Assembly (NCBI GenBank): GCA_017446585.1
Contig: JAFSQL010000012.1
Span: 1 to 64,000 of the forward strand
Direction of reading: 5' to 3'
Length of the DNA stretch: 64,000 nucleotides
Source of the DNA: Paludibacteraceae bacterium
GTDB taxonomy: Bacteria; Bacteroidota; Bacteroidia; Bacteroidales; Paludibacteraceae
Shown here: positions 23,761 to 31,404 of the stretch, piece after piece
How the letters are laid out: each line of letters starts with the position of its first letter
How positions within the stretch are numbered: the first letter of the stretch is position 1
Notes under the pieces: generated by a model
The model's database searches: none
The model's input: the letters and a program-made list of their open reading frames with translations, nothing else
What the model was told of the DNA's origin: nothing
Position numbers and translations under genes: made by a program

Positions 23761-25242
23761 ATGCGAAATAATTATACTTTCTCGTCGCTATTTGACGAGT
23801 CAAAAGAAAAAGAGGAGGCGTTGGAAGAAGGGACGACGCGAAACGAGTTGTCGCTTCGTGACGCGTTGCGGTTGGTGCGCGGTGTGATAGAGGAGAATTT
23901 GGGTGGGTTGGAATTTTGGGTGCGGGCGGAATTGAGCAACTGCAAGGAGAGCCCGGTAGGGCATTTGTATCTGGACCTCGTGGAAAGGGACGGAGAACAC
24001 ATTGTGGCAAACGTGCACGCGAACGCCTGGTCGGCAACGGGACAAGCGGTGAAGCGAAAATTTGAGAAGGAAACGGGGAACGCGCTAAGGGCGGGTATAA
24101 AGGTCCTGCTGTTATGTGGCGTGGCGTTTAGCGAGCATTATGGATTGAGTTTTAGAGTGACGGACATAGATCCGAATTATACGTTGGGAGACCTTGAACG
24201 CAGGCGAAGGGAGATTATAGAGATGTTGACGAGGGACGGCGTGATAGACTTGAACAAGCGATTGAGTTTTCCCGAACGTCCGAGGTGCGTCGCCGTTGTG
24301 TCATCAGGAATGGCAGCCGGTTATGAGGATTTTGAGAATCAAACGAGGGAAAACGCTTACGGAGTTGTTATCCAATCACATCTGTATTCCGCACAAATGC
24401 AAGGCGAACAGACGGCGAGGAGCGTGGTGGAGGCTTTGCGCCGAATATATAGGGATAAGGAGGAAAAGGGAGTGCCGTATGACGCTGTGGTTATCATTAG
24501 AGGTGGCGGCTCGACGGCAGATTTAAGTTGGTTCGACAATTATGAGTTGGCAAGCGAGGTGGCGCAGTTCCCTTTGCCTATAATAGTGGGTATCGGTCAT
24601 ACACGAGACAATGGCGTTCTGGACGCAGTGGCAAACCGTTCGGTGAAGACTCCGACGGAATGCGGAGAGATGCTGGTACGGCAACTTGCGACTTCACTGA
24701 AGGTGATAGAGGAGAATGAACAGCGGATGAGGGAGGCATGGACATCGTTCATGAACAGGAAGGGGCAGGAGTTGGAAGGCGTTGCGCAGGGGTTGCGTTT
24801 GCAGACCGCGGGGAGGGTGGAGAGGCGACTTGAACGCGTGGAGACGTTGCGCATGGAGGCGATGAGGGTGGCGGAGAACAAGATAGGGAACGAACGGTTG
24901 AAGGCGCACGCATTGGCAAGCGCATTGATGAGGTGTCAACACGAGAAGCAGGAGAAGAGCGTCGTTCAATTGGAAACGATGAGGCACGGGTTGGCGAGAG
25001 CGACCGACAGGTTCAGGATGAGTCAGGAAGGGTTGATACGGTTGATGGAGGAACGGGTGAAGGTCCTGAATCCGTTGGAGATGTTGGCTCGTGGTTACGC
25101 TTTGGTAACGAAGGAGGGGAAGCGTGTGGCAAGCATGACGTCAATAAGTGAAGGAGACAAAATAGTCTTGCGCTTCACGGACGGAAAGGCAAGCGCAAGG
25201 GTGGAGGAGGTTCAAAATGATGAAGCGGCAGGAGGAGATTAG
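23761..25242 (+). CDS. xseA: exodeoxyribonuclease VII large subunit
   Basis: This 493-residue catalytic subunit has an N-terminal OB fold (FWVRAELSNCKESPVGHLYLDL), the nuclease core with RCVAVVSSGMAAGYEDF, IIRGGGSTADLSWFDNYELA and VGIGHTRDNGVLD, a long coiled-coil arm (about 310-430), and the C-terminal LNPLEMLARGYALVTKEGK segment. With XseB it cuts single-stranded DNA into acid-soluble oligonucleotides. It has its own promoter and overlaps the convergent sugar-transferase gene by four bases at its 3' end. Confidence 0.95.
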   Translation: MRNNYTFSSLFDESKEKEEALEEGTTRNELSLRDALRLVRGVIEENLGGLEFWVRAELSNCKESPVGHLYLDLVERDGEHIVANVHANAWSATGQAVKRKFEKETGNALRAGIKVLLLCGVAFSEHYGLSFRVTDIDPNYTLGDLERRRREIIEMLTRDGVIDLNKRLSFPERPRCVAVVSSGMAAGYEDFENQTRENAYGVVIQSHLYSAQMQGEQTARSVVEALRRIYRDKEEKGVPYDAVVIIRGGGSTADLSWFDNYELASEVAQFPLPIIVGIGHTRDNGVLDAVANRSVKTPTECGEMLVRQLATSLKVIEENEQRMREAWTSFMNRKGQELEGVAQGLRLQTAGRVERRLERVETLRMEAMRVAENKIGNERLKAHALASALMRCQHEKQEKSVVQLETMRHGLARATDRFRMSQEGLIRLMEERVKVLNPLEMLARGYALVTKEGKRVASMTSISEGDKIVLRFTDGKASARVEEVQNDEAAGGD

Positions 25243-26522
25243 TAAGCGCGTTCGTCGCCTTTGATGGCTCCGATGACGGTCTTGACGAGGATGCTAAGGT
25301 CAAGCATGATTGACCAGTTCTCGACATACCAAAGGTCAATTTCAGAACGTTGTCGCAACATTTCAGGGTCACGGACTTCACCACGGTAGCCAGAGATTTG
25401 TGAGAGGCCTGTGATTCCAGGTCGGACGAAGTGGCGTTGCATGTAGCGCGGAATGAAGTTGCGGTTGGAAGATGTTTGTGACTCCATGAGCGGTCGCGGG
25501 CCGACAAGAGACATGTCGCCAAGAAAAACATTGATGAATTGAGGCAGTTCGTCAATGTCCGTTTTTCGGAGGATGCGTCCTACACGAGTAAGTCGGTTGT
25601 CGTCTTTGGTTGCCATTCGAGTGTCCGCATCTTTGTTGAGTCGCATGGATCGGAATTTATAGCACCAGAAGGATTTGCCATTGATGCCAGTGCGTCGTTG
25701 CTTGAAGAAAAGAGGTCCGGCATCGTCAAGTTTGATGGCGATGGCAACGATGAGCATAATGGGCAGGAAGGCGGTGGCGAGGAAGAGTGACGCGCAGAAA
25801 AGGTCGAAGGCGCGTTTGAAGAGGATTCCTCCAAGTTTCTGCATCGGTTCAGGTCGAACCTGAATGATAGGGATGTTGTTGATGATGGAAAGGTTGACCT
25901 TTGTGGCGATGAATCGAATGAAGTCGGGAACGAGGAGGAATCGAATCATGTTGTCCTCGGCGTAGTTCATGGTCTTGACGATGATAGCGTCGTTGCCCGC
26001 AGGAAGTGCACAAATGATGATGTCAACACGATTGCGGCGGAGGAAGTCGAAGGTGTCATCGATGGTGCCGAGGAGGTAGTCGTTTGGGTCAAGAACCATG
26101 TACTCACGTGGGCGATCGTCAAAGAAGCCGAGGAAGTTGTAGTTGTTGTCAGATTTGTTTAAGATGTTGGAAACAACGCTGTTGGCAATGGAACCAGAAC
26201 CGAGGATGATGACGTTCTTGGCGTTGTGTCGATTGTAGAAGTTGAAGATTTTCCAAATGGTAAAGTCCCAAAGGAAAATGGCAGAGAAGGAGATGAGTAT
26301 GAGAAGGAATGTCAAGGCGAAGTTGTAGTCTTGAATGGCATGCCAACCACAAAGGAAAACGGAACAAAGGGAAAAGAGGCAGAAGAAGGCGAAACCGGAG
26401 AGGAGGAATTTTTTGAAAAGTCGCTTGAATTTGTCACGTTGAAAGTTGCTTCTCTGCCTCGGTTGAAGGAATGTGATGAGGAAGCATAGGTTGAGGAGTA
26501 CGATGAGGACGGAGTCGGACAA
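25239..26522 (-). CDS. undecaprenyl-phosphate glucose phosphotransferase (WcaJ type), start uncertain
   Basis: From a TTG at 26520-26522 the protein has 427 residues: membrane helices, a CoA-binding-like Rossmann segment (NVIILGSGSIANSVV), and the bacterial sugar-transferase domain (KRAFDLFCASLF, LFFKQRRTGINGK, DELPQFINVFLGDMSLVGPRP, RPGITGLSQISGYRG). It starts exopolysaccharide repeat synthesis by loading hexose-1-phosphate onto undecaprenyl phosphate. The frame stays open upstream to the wzc stop (26664-26666) and encodes another clear membrane helix (VFITLVFIVEILIINIVFQL), but there is no in-frame ATG, GTG or TTG before 26522. The true start may be a rare ATC/ATT or ATA codon. It follows wzc and ends in the xseA 3' end. 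Confidence 0.85.
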   Translation of the reverse strand: MSDSVLIVLLNLCFLITFLQPRQRSNFQRDKFKRLFKKFLLSGFAFFCLFSLCSVFLCGWHAIQDYNFALTFLLILISFSAIFLWDFTIWKIFNFYNRHNAKNVIILGSGSIANSVVSNILNKSDNNYNFLGFFDDRPREYMVLDPNDYLLGTIDDTFDFLRRNRVDIIICALPAGNDAIIVKTMNYAEDNMIRFLLVPDFIRFIATKVNLSIINNIPIIQVRPEPMQKLGGILFKRAFDLFCASLFLATAFLPIMLIVAIAIKLDDAGPLFFKQRRTGINGKSFWCYKFRSMRLNKDADTRMATKDDNRLTRVGRILRKTDIDELPQFINVFLGDMSLVGPRPLMESQTSSNRNFIPRYMQRHFVRPGITGLSQISGYRGEVRDPEMLRQRSEIDLWYVENWSIMLDLSILVKTVIGAIKGDERAY

Positions 26523-26663
26523 GCAGAAGAGTTGTCCGTCAGGTTCAAAGCGGAGGGCGAGTTGAAATACGATGTTTATAATTAGTATCTCAACGATGAA
26601 GACAAGGGTGATGAAGACCTTGTTTTTTGTATGTTGGCTGAGGTTGTTGATGTTAGGGATGTG

Positions 26664-29051
26664 TTATCGGTTAAACCATTTGGTGAACCACTGTGTTACC
26701 TTTTTTGTTTTGTTCTTCTTTTCGTGTCCGTAACCATAGCCGTGTCCGTAACCATAGCCGTAACCGTAAGAATGACCATAGGCATGTTTGCGCTCCTTGA
26801 CATCGTTAAGAACAAGGTAAATGTCCTTGAGACGTTTGTTGTCATGGAGTTCGTTCACGAAGTCGATAGAGCGAATGTCTGTTTCACCTTGACGCAGGAC
26901 GTAAACGGACTTGTCGCAGTATTGTTGGATAATCAGAGTGTCACTAACCGCACCAACAGGAGCGGAGTCAACAATGATGTAGTCGTATCTGTTTCGTAAA
27001 CTTTGGAAAATATTCTCAAGAGCAGGACTTGCCAGAAGTTCATTAGGATTAGGCGGAACGATACCACAAGGAAGGACATCGAGGTTCTTGATGTCGGGAT
27101 GTTGGATGATGAGCTCGTCAATGTTTTCGGTCGAATCAGCAAGATAGGAAGTGATACCTTTCTTCTTGTTGAATCCGAAGAGCGATTGCATCGTTGGATT
27201 TCGGATGTCCAATCCAACAATCAAAACTCGCCCAGAGAGAGCAAATGCAAGGGTGAGGTTTGCCGCTATAAAGGATTTTCCTTCATGTGGTGAGGTTGAG
27301 GTTACCAAAATGATTTTTTTTCCAGATCCTTTGCAGATGAATTGTAACGTGTTGCGTAAAGTCTTGAATTGTTCAACGCGCGGTGAGTTGTCGTTTTCTG
27401 CCACAATAAGCATTTCGTTGGCTTTATCGACATGTGCAATGGAACCGAGAACATTGGTCTTGGTACGCTTGCGCACTTGCTCAAGATTCTTTATAGATGT
27501 GTTGATGATTGACTCAAGGTAGATGAGCAAGATTGGAATAAGTACGCCAATGAGGAAGGCGATGGCAAGAATGACTGTTTTGCGAGGAAAAACAGGAGCG
27601 TTGGAAACGCGTGGAGAAACGATGGTTTTCGCCTTAGGTGCCGTTACGGCAAGAGCAAGACTGGTCTCCTCACGTTTCTGCAGCAAGTAGAGGTATAATT
27701 GCTCTTTGATTTGTTGCTGACGTTTGATTTCTACGTATTCTCGTTCAATTTTCGGTATCTGCTTCAGTTTTTCTGATGATCGTCCACCCTGTAGAATGAG
27801 ATTGTCGCGCGTGATATTGAGGGAACGGCGTACGTTGGCAATGCTTTGTTTAATGCCCGAACGCATATCCAAAAGTTTATCGTTAAGACGGAGTAGGTTC
27901 GGGTTGTTGGAAGTGGTGGCTTTCGCAAGGCGATGGCGTTCAAGTATCAGGGTATTGTATTCGTTGATGAGTTGCGAAAGTCCTGGATCTGAAATACCTA
28001 TATTTGGAATAGGAGCATTTTCTTTATTCGTGTCGGAGACAATATCTTCGATAAAAGAAATCACACCGAGTTCATTTTCAACTTTTTTGAGTTGGGTGTC
28101 ATTGGTTCCGCTTTGTGAGAGGTAGATGTTTGCTTCACTTGAGATGTCGGTGACTTTGTTTTGAATCTTGAAGGATTCCACATTTTGTTCAACAGAGGAA
28201 AGTTCGGAACTGAGGCTTTTGACACGCTCGTCGATGAAGAGTGCCGTGTTGTAAGCGATGAGATTCTTATCAGTATTTTCAGTTTCGTTATAAATGCGAA
28301 TGAGCGCATTGAGAAAATCGAGTGCTAAATGCGTGTTTTCACAATTGAACCGAAAGTTGAGCAGAGCATCATTTTTGACAGCATAGGGTTCAACCGTGAG
28401 AGAAGAAGGAAGAGATATTGCAAGTTTTTCTGAAGGAAGGACATTGACATGAAGTCTATAGTCCATTGAGACAAAGGGCTCTTGAGCAATGAGGGTAACG
28501 GTGCTTTTTGAAATCTTAATTGTGGAAGGAATCTTAATGTTTTCTCTTGTCTCTTGAACAGGCTCTGTTTGTCCTTCTGGAATATAGGTTATGAACAAAT
28601 CAACCGATTTGCCTTGTCGAACAATGTCAATGCCGAAAGAATCATCATTGTTGTCCGTGGTGATAACAACTGGGGCTTCGGAAGGATGAAGTCTTTGGGA
28701 AGAAAAGAATCCGGTTGATTTTGTGTATCTGATGTTGAAATGGAGATCTTCAATAACCAATTTCAACATATCGGGACTTTTGAATTTTGCGATTTCTCGA
28801 GAAAGATTGTCGGAAACGCCATTGGAAAGCCCCAGGTCTTGCAAGAGGGAAACGTCTGACAACTTGTTGTTGCTACCGACATCAATGGTGGCATAACTCT
28901 CGAATTGTTTTGGGAAGTGAAAGTAAACAAGAATGCCAATAATAAAGAACAAAAAGACACTTGCGAGAATCCATCTCCAAAAAGACAGATAATAAATAAG
29001 CGTGTCTTTCAATTCTTGGTTTTCAAGTTCGTTTTCGTTCTCTTGCATCAT
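26664..29051 (-). CDS. polysaccharide co-polymerase tyrosine autokinase (Wzc type)
   Basis: This 795-residue inner-membrane protein has a Wzz-type periplasmic domain between membrane helices near residues 30-50 and 495-515, a GNVR-like coiled-coil region, a cytoplasmic P-loop kinase (Walker A SPHEGKS near 585, Walker A' LIVGLDIRNP, Walker B YDYIIVDSAP) and a C-terminal tyrosine cluster (YGYGYGYGHGYGYGH). Wzc proteins control polymer length and export through cycles of tail-tyrosine phosphorylation. The tail is encoded by an exact 18-base tandem duplication. It lies between the Wza-like lipoprotein and the WcaJ-type transferase on one strand. Confidence 0.93.
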   Translation of the reverse strand: MMQENENELENQELKDTLIYYLSFWRWILASVFLFFIIGILVYFHFPKQFESYATIDVGSNNKLSDVSLLQDLGLSNGVSDNLSREIAKFKSPDMLKLVIEDLHFNIRYTKSTGFFSSQRLHPSEAPVVITTDNNDDSFGIDIVRQGKSVDLFITYIPEGQTEPVQETRENIKIPSTIKISKSTVTLIAQEPFVSMDYRLHVNVLPSEKLAISLPSSLTVEPYAVKNDALLNFRFNCENTHLALDFLNALIRIYNETENTDKNLIAYNTALFIDERVKSLSSELSSVEQNVESFKIQNKVTDISSEANIYLSQSGTNDTQLKKVENELGVISFIEDIVSDTNKENAPIPNIGISDPGLSQLINEYNTLILERHRLAKATTSNNPNLLRLNDKLLDMRSGIKQSIANVRRSLNITRDNLILQGGRSSEKLKQIPKIEREYVEIKRQQQIKEQLYLYLLQKREETSLALAVTAPKAKTIVSPRVSNAPVFPRKTVILAIAFLIGVLIPILLIYLESIINTSIKNLEQVRKRTKTNVLGSIAHVDKANEMLIVAENDNSPRVEQFKTLRNTLQFICKGSGKKIILVTSTSPHEGKSFIAANLTLAFALSGRVLIVGLDIRNPTMQSLFGFNKKKGITSYLADSTENIDELIIQHPDIKNLDVLPCGIVPPNPNELLASPALENIFQSLRNRYDYIIVDSAPVGAVSDTLIIQQYCDKSVYVLRQGETDIRSIDFVNELHDNKRLKDIYLVLNDVKERKHAYGHSYGYGYGYGHGYGYGHEKKNKTKKVTQWFTKWFNR
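26725..26760 (-). repeat. two exact 18-bp tandem copies in the tyrosine tail
   Basis: TGTCCGTAACCATAGCCG occurs twice head to tail in the + strand sequence. Each copy adds six residues of the Tyr-Gly/His tail in frame. Confidence 0.85.
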
Positions 29052-29068
29052 AGTGATGTTCGATTTGT

Positions 29069-29893
29069 TTATCGGTTAGACAAGTGGAGCATGAGGTTGG
29101 TCAATGTCACGAGTGTCGAAATGACAGAGAAGATAATGGTCACGGATGAAGTCACAGCGGAAGTGTTGCCTCGATGTTTATTCGGCGTGACGTAGATGAG
29201 GTCGTTTTGCTTAAGGTAAAAATAAGGGGATTGGAAAATATTTTTATTTTGCAAATCAAGTCTTGCTGTCATTTTGTTACCAAGGTCATCTTCTCGTACA
29301 ACAAGAACATCGTTACGTTGTCCGTAGAGCGTCATGTCGTTCGCAAGGGCAAGTGCTTCGAAAATAGAAATTCGGTCGCTGGTAATGGAAAACTTTCCTG
29401 GAGATTTGACTTCACCCAAAACGGAAATAAAGAAATTGGTTCTTTGTACGTGAATGATAGGCTCTTCCGTGATGTATTTTGGATAGAGCATGTTTTTAAG
29501 AGTGTCTTGCAGTTCTTCACGTGTTAGCCCCGCCACATGAATTTTTCCCAAAACGGGGAAGAAGATGTTCCCGTCTTTGTCAACTTCGTAGGTTTGCATC
29601 ACCATAGAATTAGAAGTGATGTTTTTTCCAGACATCAAGCGGGGCATTGTGGTGAGGTTGAAGGCTTCGGAGGCTTCAGGTGTCGGGGTGTTGACGACAA
29701 TGGTGAATTGGTCTTTATAGGCCAAGGTTGGTTCCATTTTGTCGATGGTGGAGAGAATGGTGTCATTCTCCAAATCCTTGAGGTAAGGGACTTTTTTGTA
29801 TGCCCTGCAAGAGGAGAAAAGGGCAAGAAGGATTGAGAACAAGACGAGCGTGAGGACTTTGTCGCGGATGGCCATAGGACAAATAAGAAACAT
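29069..29893 (-). CDS. polysaccharide export lipoprotein (Wza type)
   Basis: This protein of about 270 residues has a lipoprotein signal; from the internal ATG at 29875 it reads MAIRDKVLTLVLFSILLALFSSC with the lipidated Cys, and the ATG at 29893 adds six residues. The body has the Poly_export domain (YKDQFTIVVNTPTPEASEAF, VDKDGNIFFPVLGKIHVAG) and a SLBB domain (FFISVLGEVKSPGKFSITSD). It ends with a hydrophobic segment (residues about 240-265). It forms the outer-membrane exit channel for exopolysaccharide and heads the wza-wzc-wcaJ operon with a -7 element 14 bases upstream of the first ATG. Confidence 0.92.
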   Translation of the reverse strand: MFLICPMAIRDKVLTLVLFSILLALFSSCRAYKKVPYLKDLENDTILSTIDKMEPTLAYKDQFTIVVNTPTPEASEAFNLTTMPRLMSGKNITSNSMVMQTYEVDKDGNIFFPVLGKIHVAGLTREELQDTLKNMLYPKYITEEPIIHVQRTNFFISVLGEVKSPGKFSITSDRISIFEALALANDMTLYGQRNDVLVVREDDLGNKMTARLDLQNKNIFQSPYFYLKQNDLIYVTPNKHRGNTSAVTSSVTIIFSVISTLVTLTNLMLHLSNR

Positions 29894-29907
29894 TTGTTGA
29901 TAATTCG

Positions 29908-29915
29908 CAAAGATA
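29908..29915 (-). promoter_or_regulatory. -7 promoter element for the exopolysaccharide operon
   Basis: TATCTTTG on the reverse strand. The transcript start would fall close to the ATG at 29893, which favours the ATG at 29875 if a leader is needed. Confidence 0.6.
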
Positions 29916-29939
29916 ATAAAAGATTATCTAAATGACGAA

Positions 29940-30446
29940 CTAATCTTTTTTGGCGTGTCGAAATGTGAAGTGTTTTTGGGCGAGGAAAGAGAAGATGGTG
30001 ACGATGAAGGTGGTGAGGATTTTGGAAGGGGTCGGGAAGAATCCAAGCGCATCGACGAAGAGTTTGAGGAAGACGTAGTTGAGGAGAATGTTCACGATGT
30101 AAACGGACACGTACCTCCAGATTTGTGTGTGTCGGTGTAGGGTGCTTTCGGGGAAGCTGATGTGCCGTTGGAGGTAGAATCCCGTGGTGAGTGATACGGG
30201 TACGGAGAAAGCGAGTGCGGCGATGTGCGGCGAGAGGGTGACGACGATGAGGTTGCCGTTGCGGTGGCAAATGACGAAGTTGTATAGAACAAAATAAAGG
30301 ACCCAGTCGAAAAGTACGTTAGTGGCTCCGCAAATGCCGTATCTCCAGATTTGTGGAGTAATCAACTTCTGGAGTCTTGCAGGAAGTAGGATGTAGATTC
30401 CTGTCAATAGTTGAAGCGCAAAATTGTCGAAGGCGTTGCTTTTCAT
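29940..30446 (-). CDS. GtrA-family membrane protein
   Basis: From the ATG at 30446 the protein has 168 residues with four membrane helices and the GtrA signature (WRYGICGATNVLFDWVLYFV, then TGFYLQRHISF and the C-terminal FSFLAQKHFTF). GtrA proteins are thought to help flip polyprenyl-phosphate-linked sugars for glycan or lipopolysaccharide decoration. It lies upstream of the Wza-like gene on the same strand, separated by 46 bases holding the operon promoter, so it is probably a separate unit with a related role. Confidence 0.88.
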   Translation of the reverse strand: MKSNAFDNFALQLLTGIYILLPARLQKLITPQIWRYGICGATNVLFDWVLYFVLYNFVICHRNGNLIVVTLSPHIAALAFSVPVSLTTGFYLQRHISFPESTLHRHTQIWRYVSVYIVNILLNYVFLKLFVDALGFFPTPSKILTTFIVTIFSFLAQKHFTFRHAKKD

Positions 30447-30464
30447 TATCAAGAAAATAGGTTA

Positions 30465-30472
30465 CAAAGTTA
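30465..30472 (-). promoter_or_regulatory. -7 promoter element for the GtrA gene
   Basis: TAACTTTG on the reverse strand, 19 bases before the ATG at 30446. Confidence 0.5.
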
Positions 30473-30483
30473 AGGAAATTCGT

Positions 30484-30491
30484 TATTTTTG
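30484..30491 (+). promoter_or_regulatory. -7 promoter element for mscS
   Basis: TATTTTTG, 39 bases before the mscS ATG, facing away from the GtrA promoter 11 bases to its left. Confidence 0.5.
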
Positions 30492-30530
30492 TGTCCCGAA
30501 AAATAAACAGACTAAATAAAAATAGATTTT

Positions 30531-31376
30531 ATGGAAAAATTGAATGTGGTCATTGATAACGTGATATCGTATGGCGTGGAGTTCGGCAAGAACTTGATAG
30601 CCGCAGTGTTGATATGGTATATCGGTAGTTGGGTCGTGAAGTTGATAAACAACTTGGTGACGCGGGCGTTGAACAGGAGGGACAAGACGAATCATCCGAT
30701 AGATCCGGCGATAAAGACGTTTCTCAAGTCATTGATTAGCATTTCGTTGAAGGTGTTGTTGCTGATAGCGGCGATTTCGGCATTGGGAATAGAAACGACG
30801 TCGTTTGCGGCGTTGCTCGCGGCGGCAGGTGTGGCAGTGGGCATGGCGTTGTCGGGCAATTTGCAAAACTTTGCTGGCGGCGTGATGGTGTTGCTGTTCC
30901 GTCCGTACAGTGTGGGAGACTTTATTGAGGTAGGCGGATTCATGGGAACGGTGTCGGAGATTCAGATTTTTCACACGATTTTGTTGACGATTGACAATAA
31001 GACGATATTCGTTCCGAACAGCACGACGTCATCGAAGGAGTTGGTGAATTATTCCCGTCAGGAGTTCAGGCGTGTGGACTTGACATACGGTGTGGAGTAC
31101 GGGACGGATTATGAGAGGGTGAAGAAGGTGGTGGAGAGAGTGTATGGGTCTGACGACCGGGTGTTGAAGGATAAGGGTCACGAGTTGTTCGTCGGCTTGA
31201 TTTCGCTGTCGGCATCGAGCGTGGACATCGTGGTGCGAGCATGGGTGAAGAGTGGTGATTATTGGGGTGTGTATTTCGACATGCAAAGGAAGATTTATGA
31301 AGCGTTCAACGCGGAGGGTATCAACTTCCCATTCCCTCAATTGACGTTGTCTGGCGAAGTGAAGACGAAAAGTTAA
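30531..31376 (+). CDS. mscS: small-conductance mechanosensitive channel
   Basis: This 281-residue channel has three N-terminal helices, the pore-lining third helix with Gly/Ala packing (AALLAAAGVAVGMALSGNLQN), the beta domain (FAGGVMVLLFRPYSVGDFIEVGG, IFHTILLTIDNKTIFVPNS) and a C-terminal alpha/beta domain. The length matches E. coli MscS (286). It releases solutes on hypo-osmotic shock. The HerA-like gene follows after four tandem heptamers on the same strand and may be co-transcribed. Confidence 0.95.
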   Translation: MEKLNVVIDNVISYGVEFGKNLIAAVLIWYIGSWVVKLINNLVTRALNRRDKTNHPIDPAIKTFLKSLISISLKVLLLIAAISALGIETTSFAALLAAAGVAVGMALSGNLQNFAGGVMVLLFRPYSVGDFIEVGGFMGTVSEIQIFHTILLTIDNKTIFVPNSTTSSKELVNYSRQEFRRVDLTYGVEYGTDYERVKKVVERVYGSDDRVLKDKGHELFVGLISLSASSVDIVVRAWVKSGDYWGVYFDMQRKIYEAFNAEGINFPFPQLTLSGEVKTKS

Positions 31377-31404
31377 ACGATTAACGATTAAGGATTAACG
31401 ATTA
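31377..31404 (+). repeat. four tandem heptamers between mscS and the HerA-like gene
   Basis: ACGATTA, ACGATTA, AGGATTA, ACGATTA run without gaps from one base after the mscS stop to the first base of the next ATG. Confidence 0.85.
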
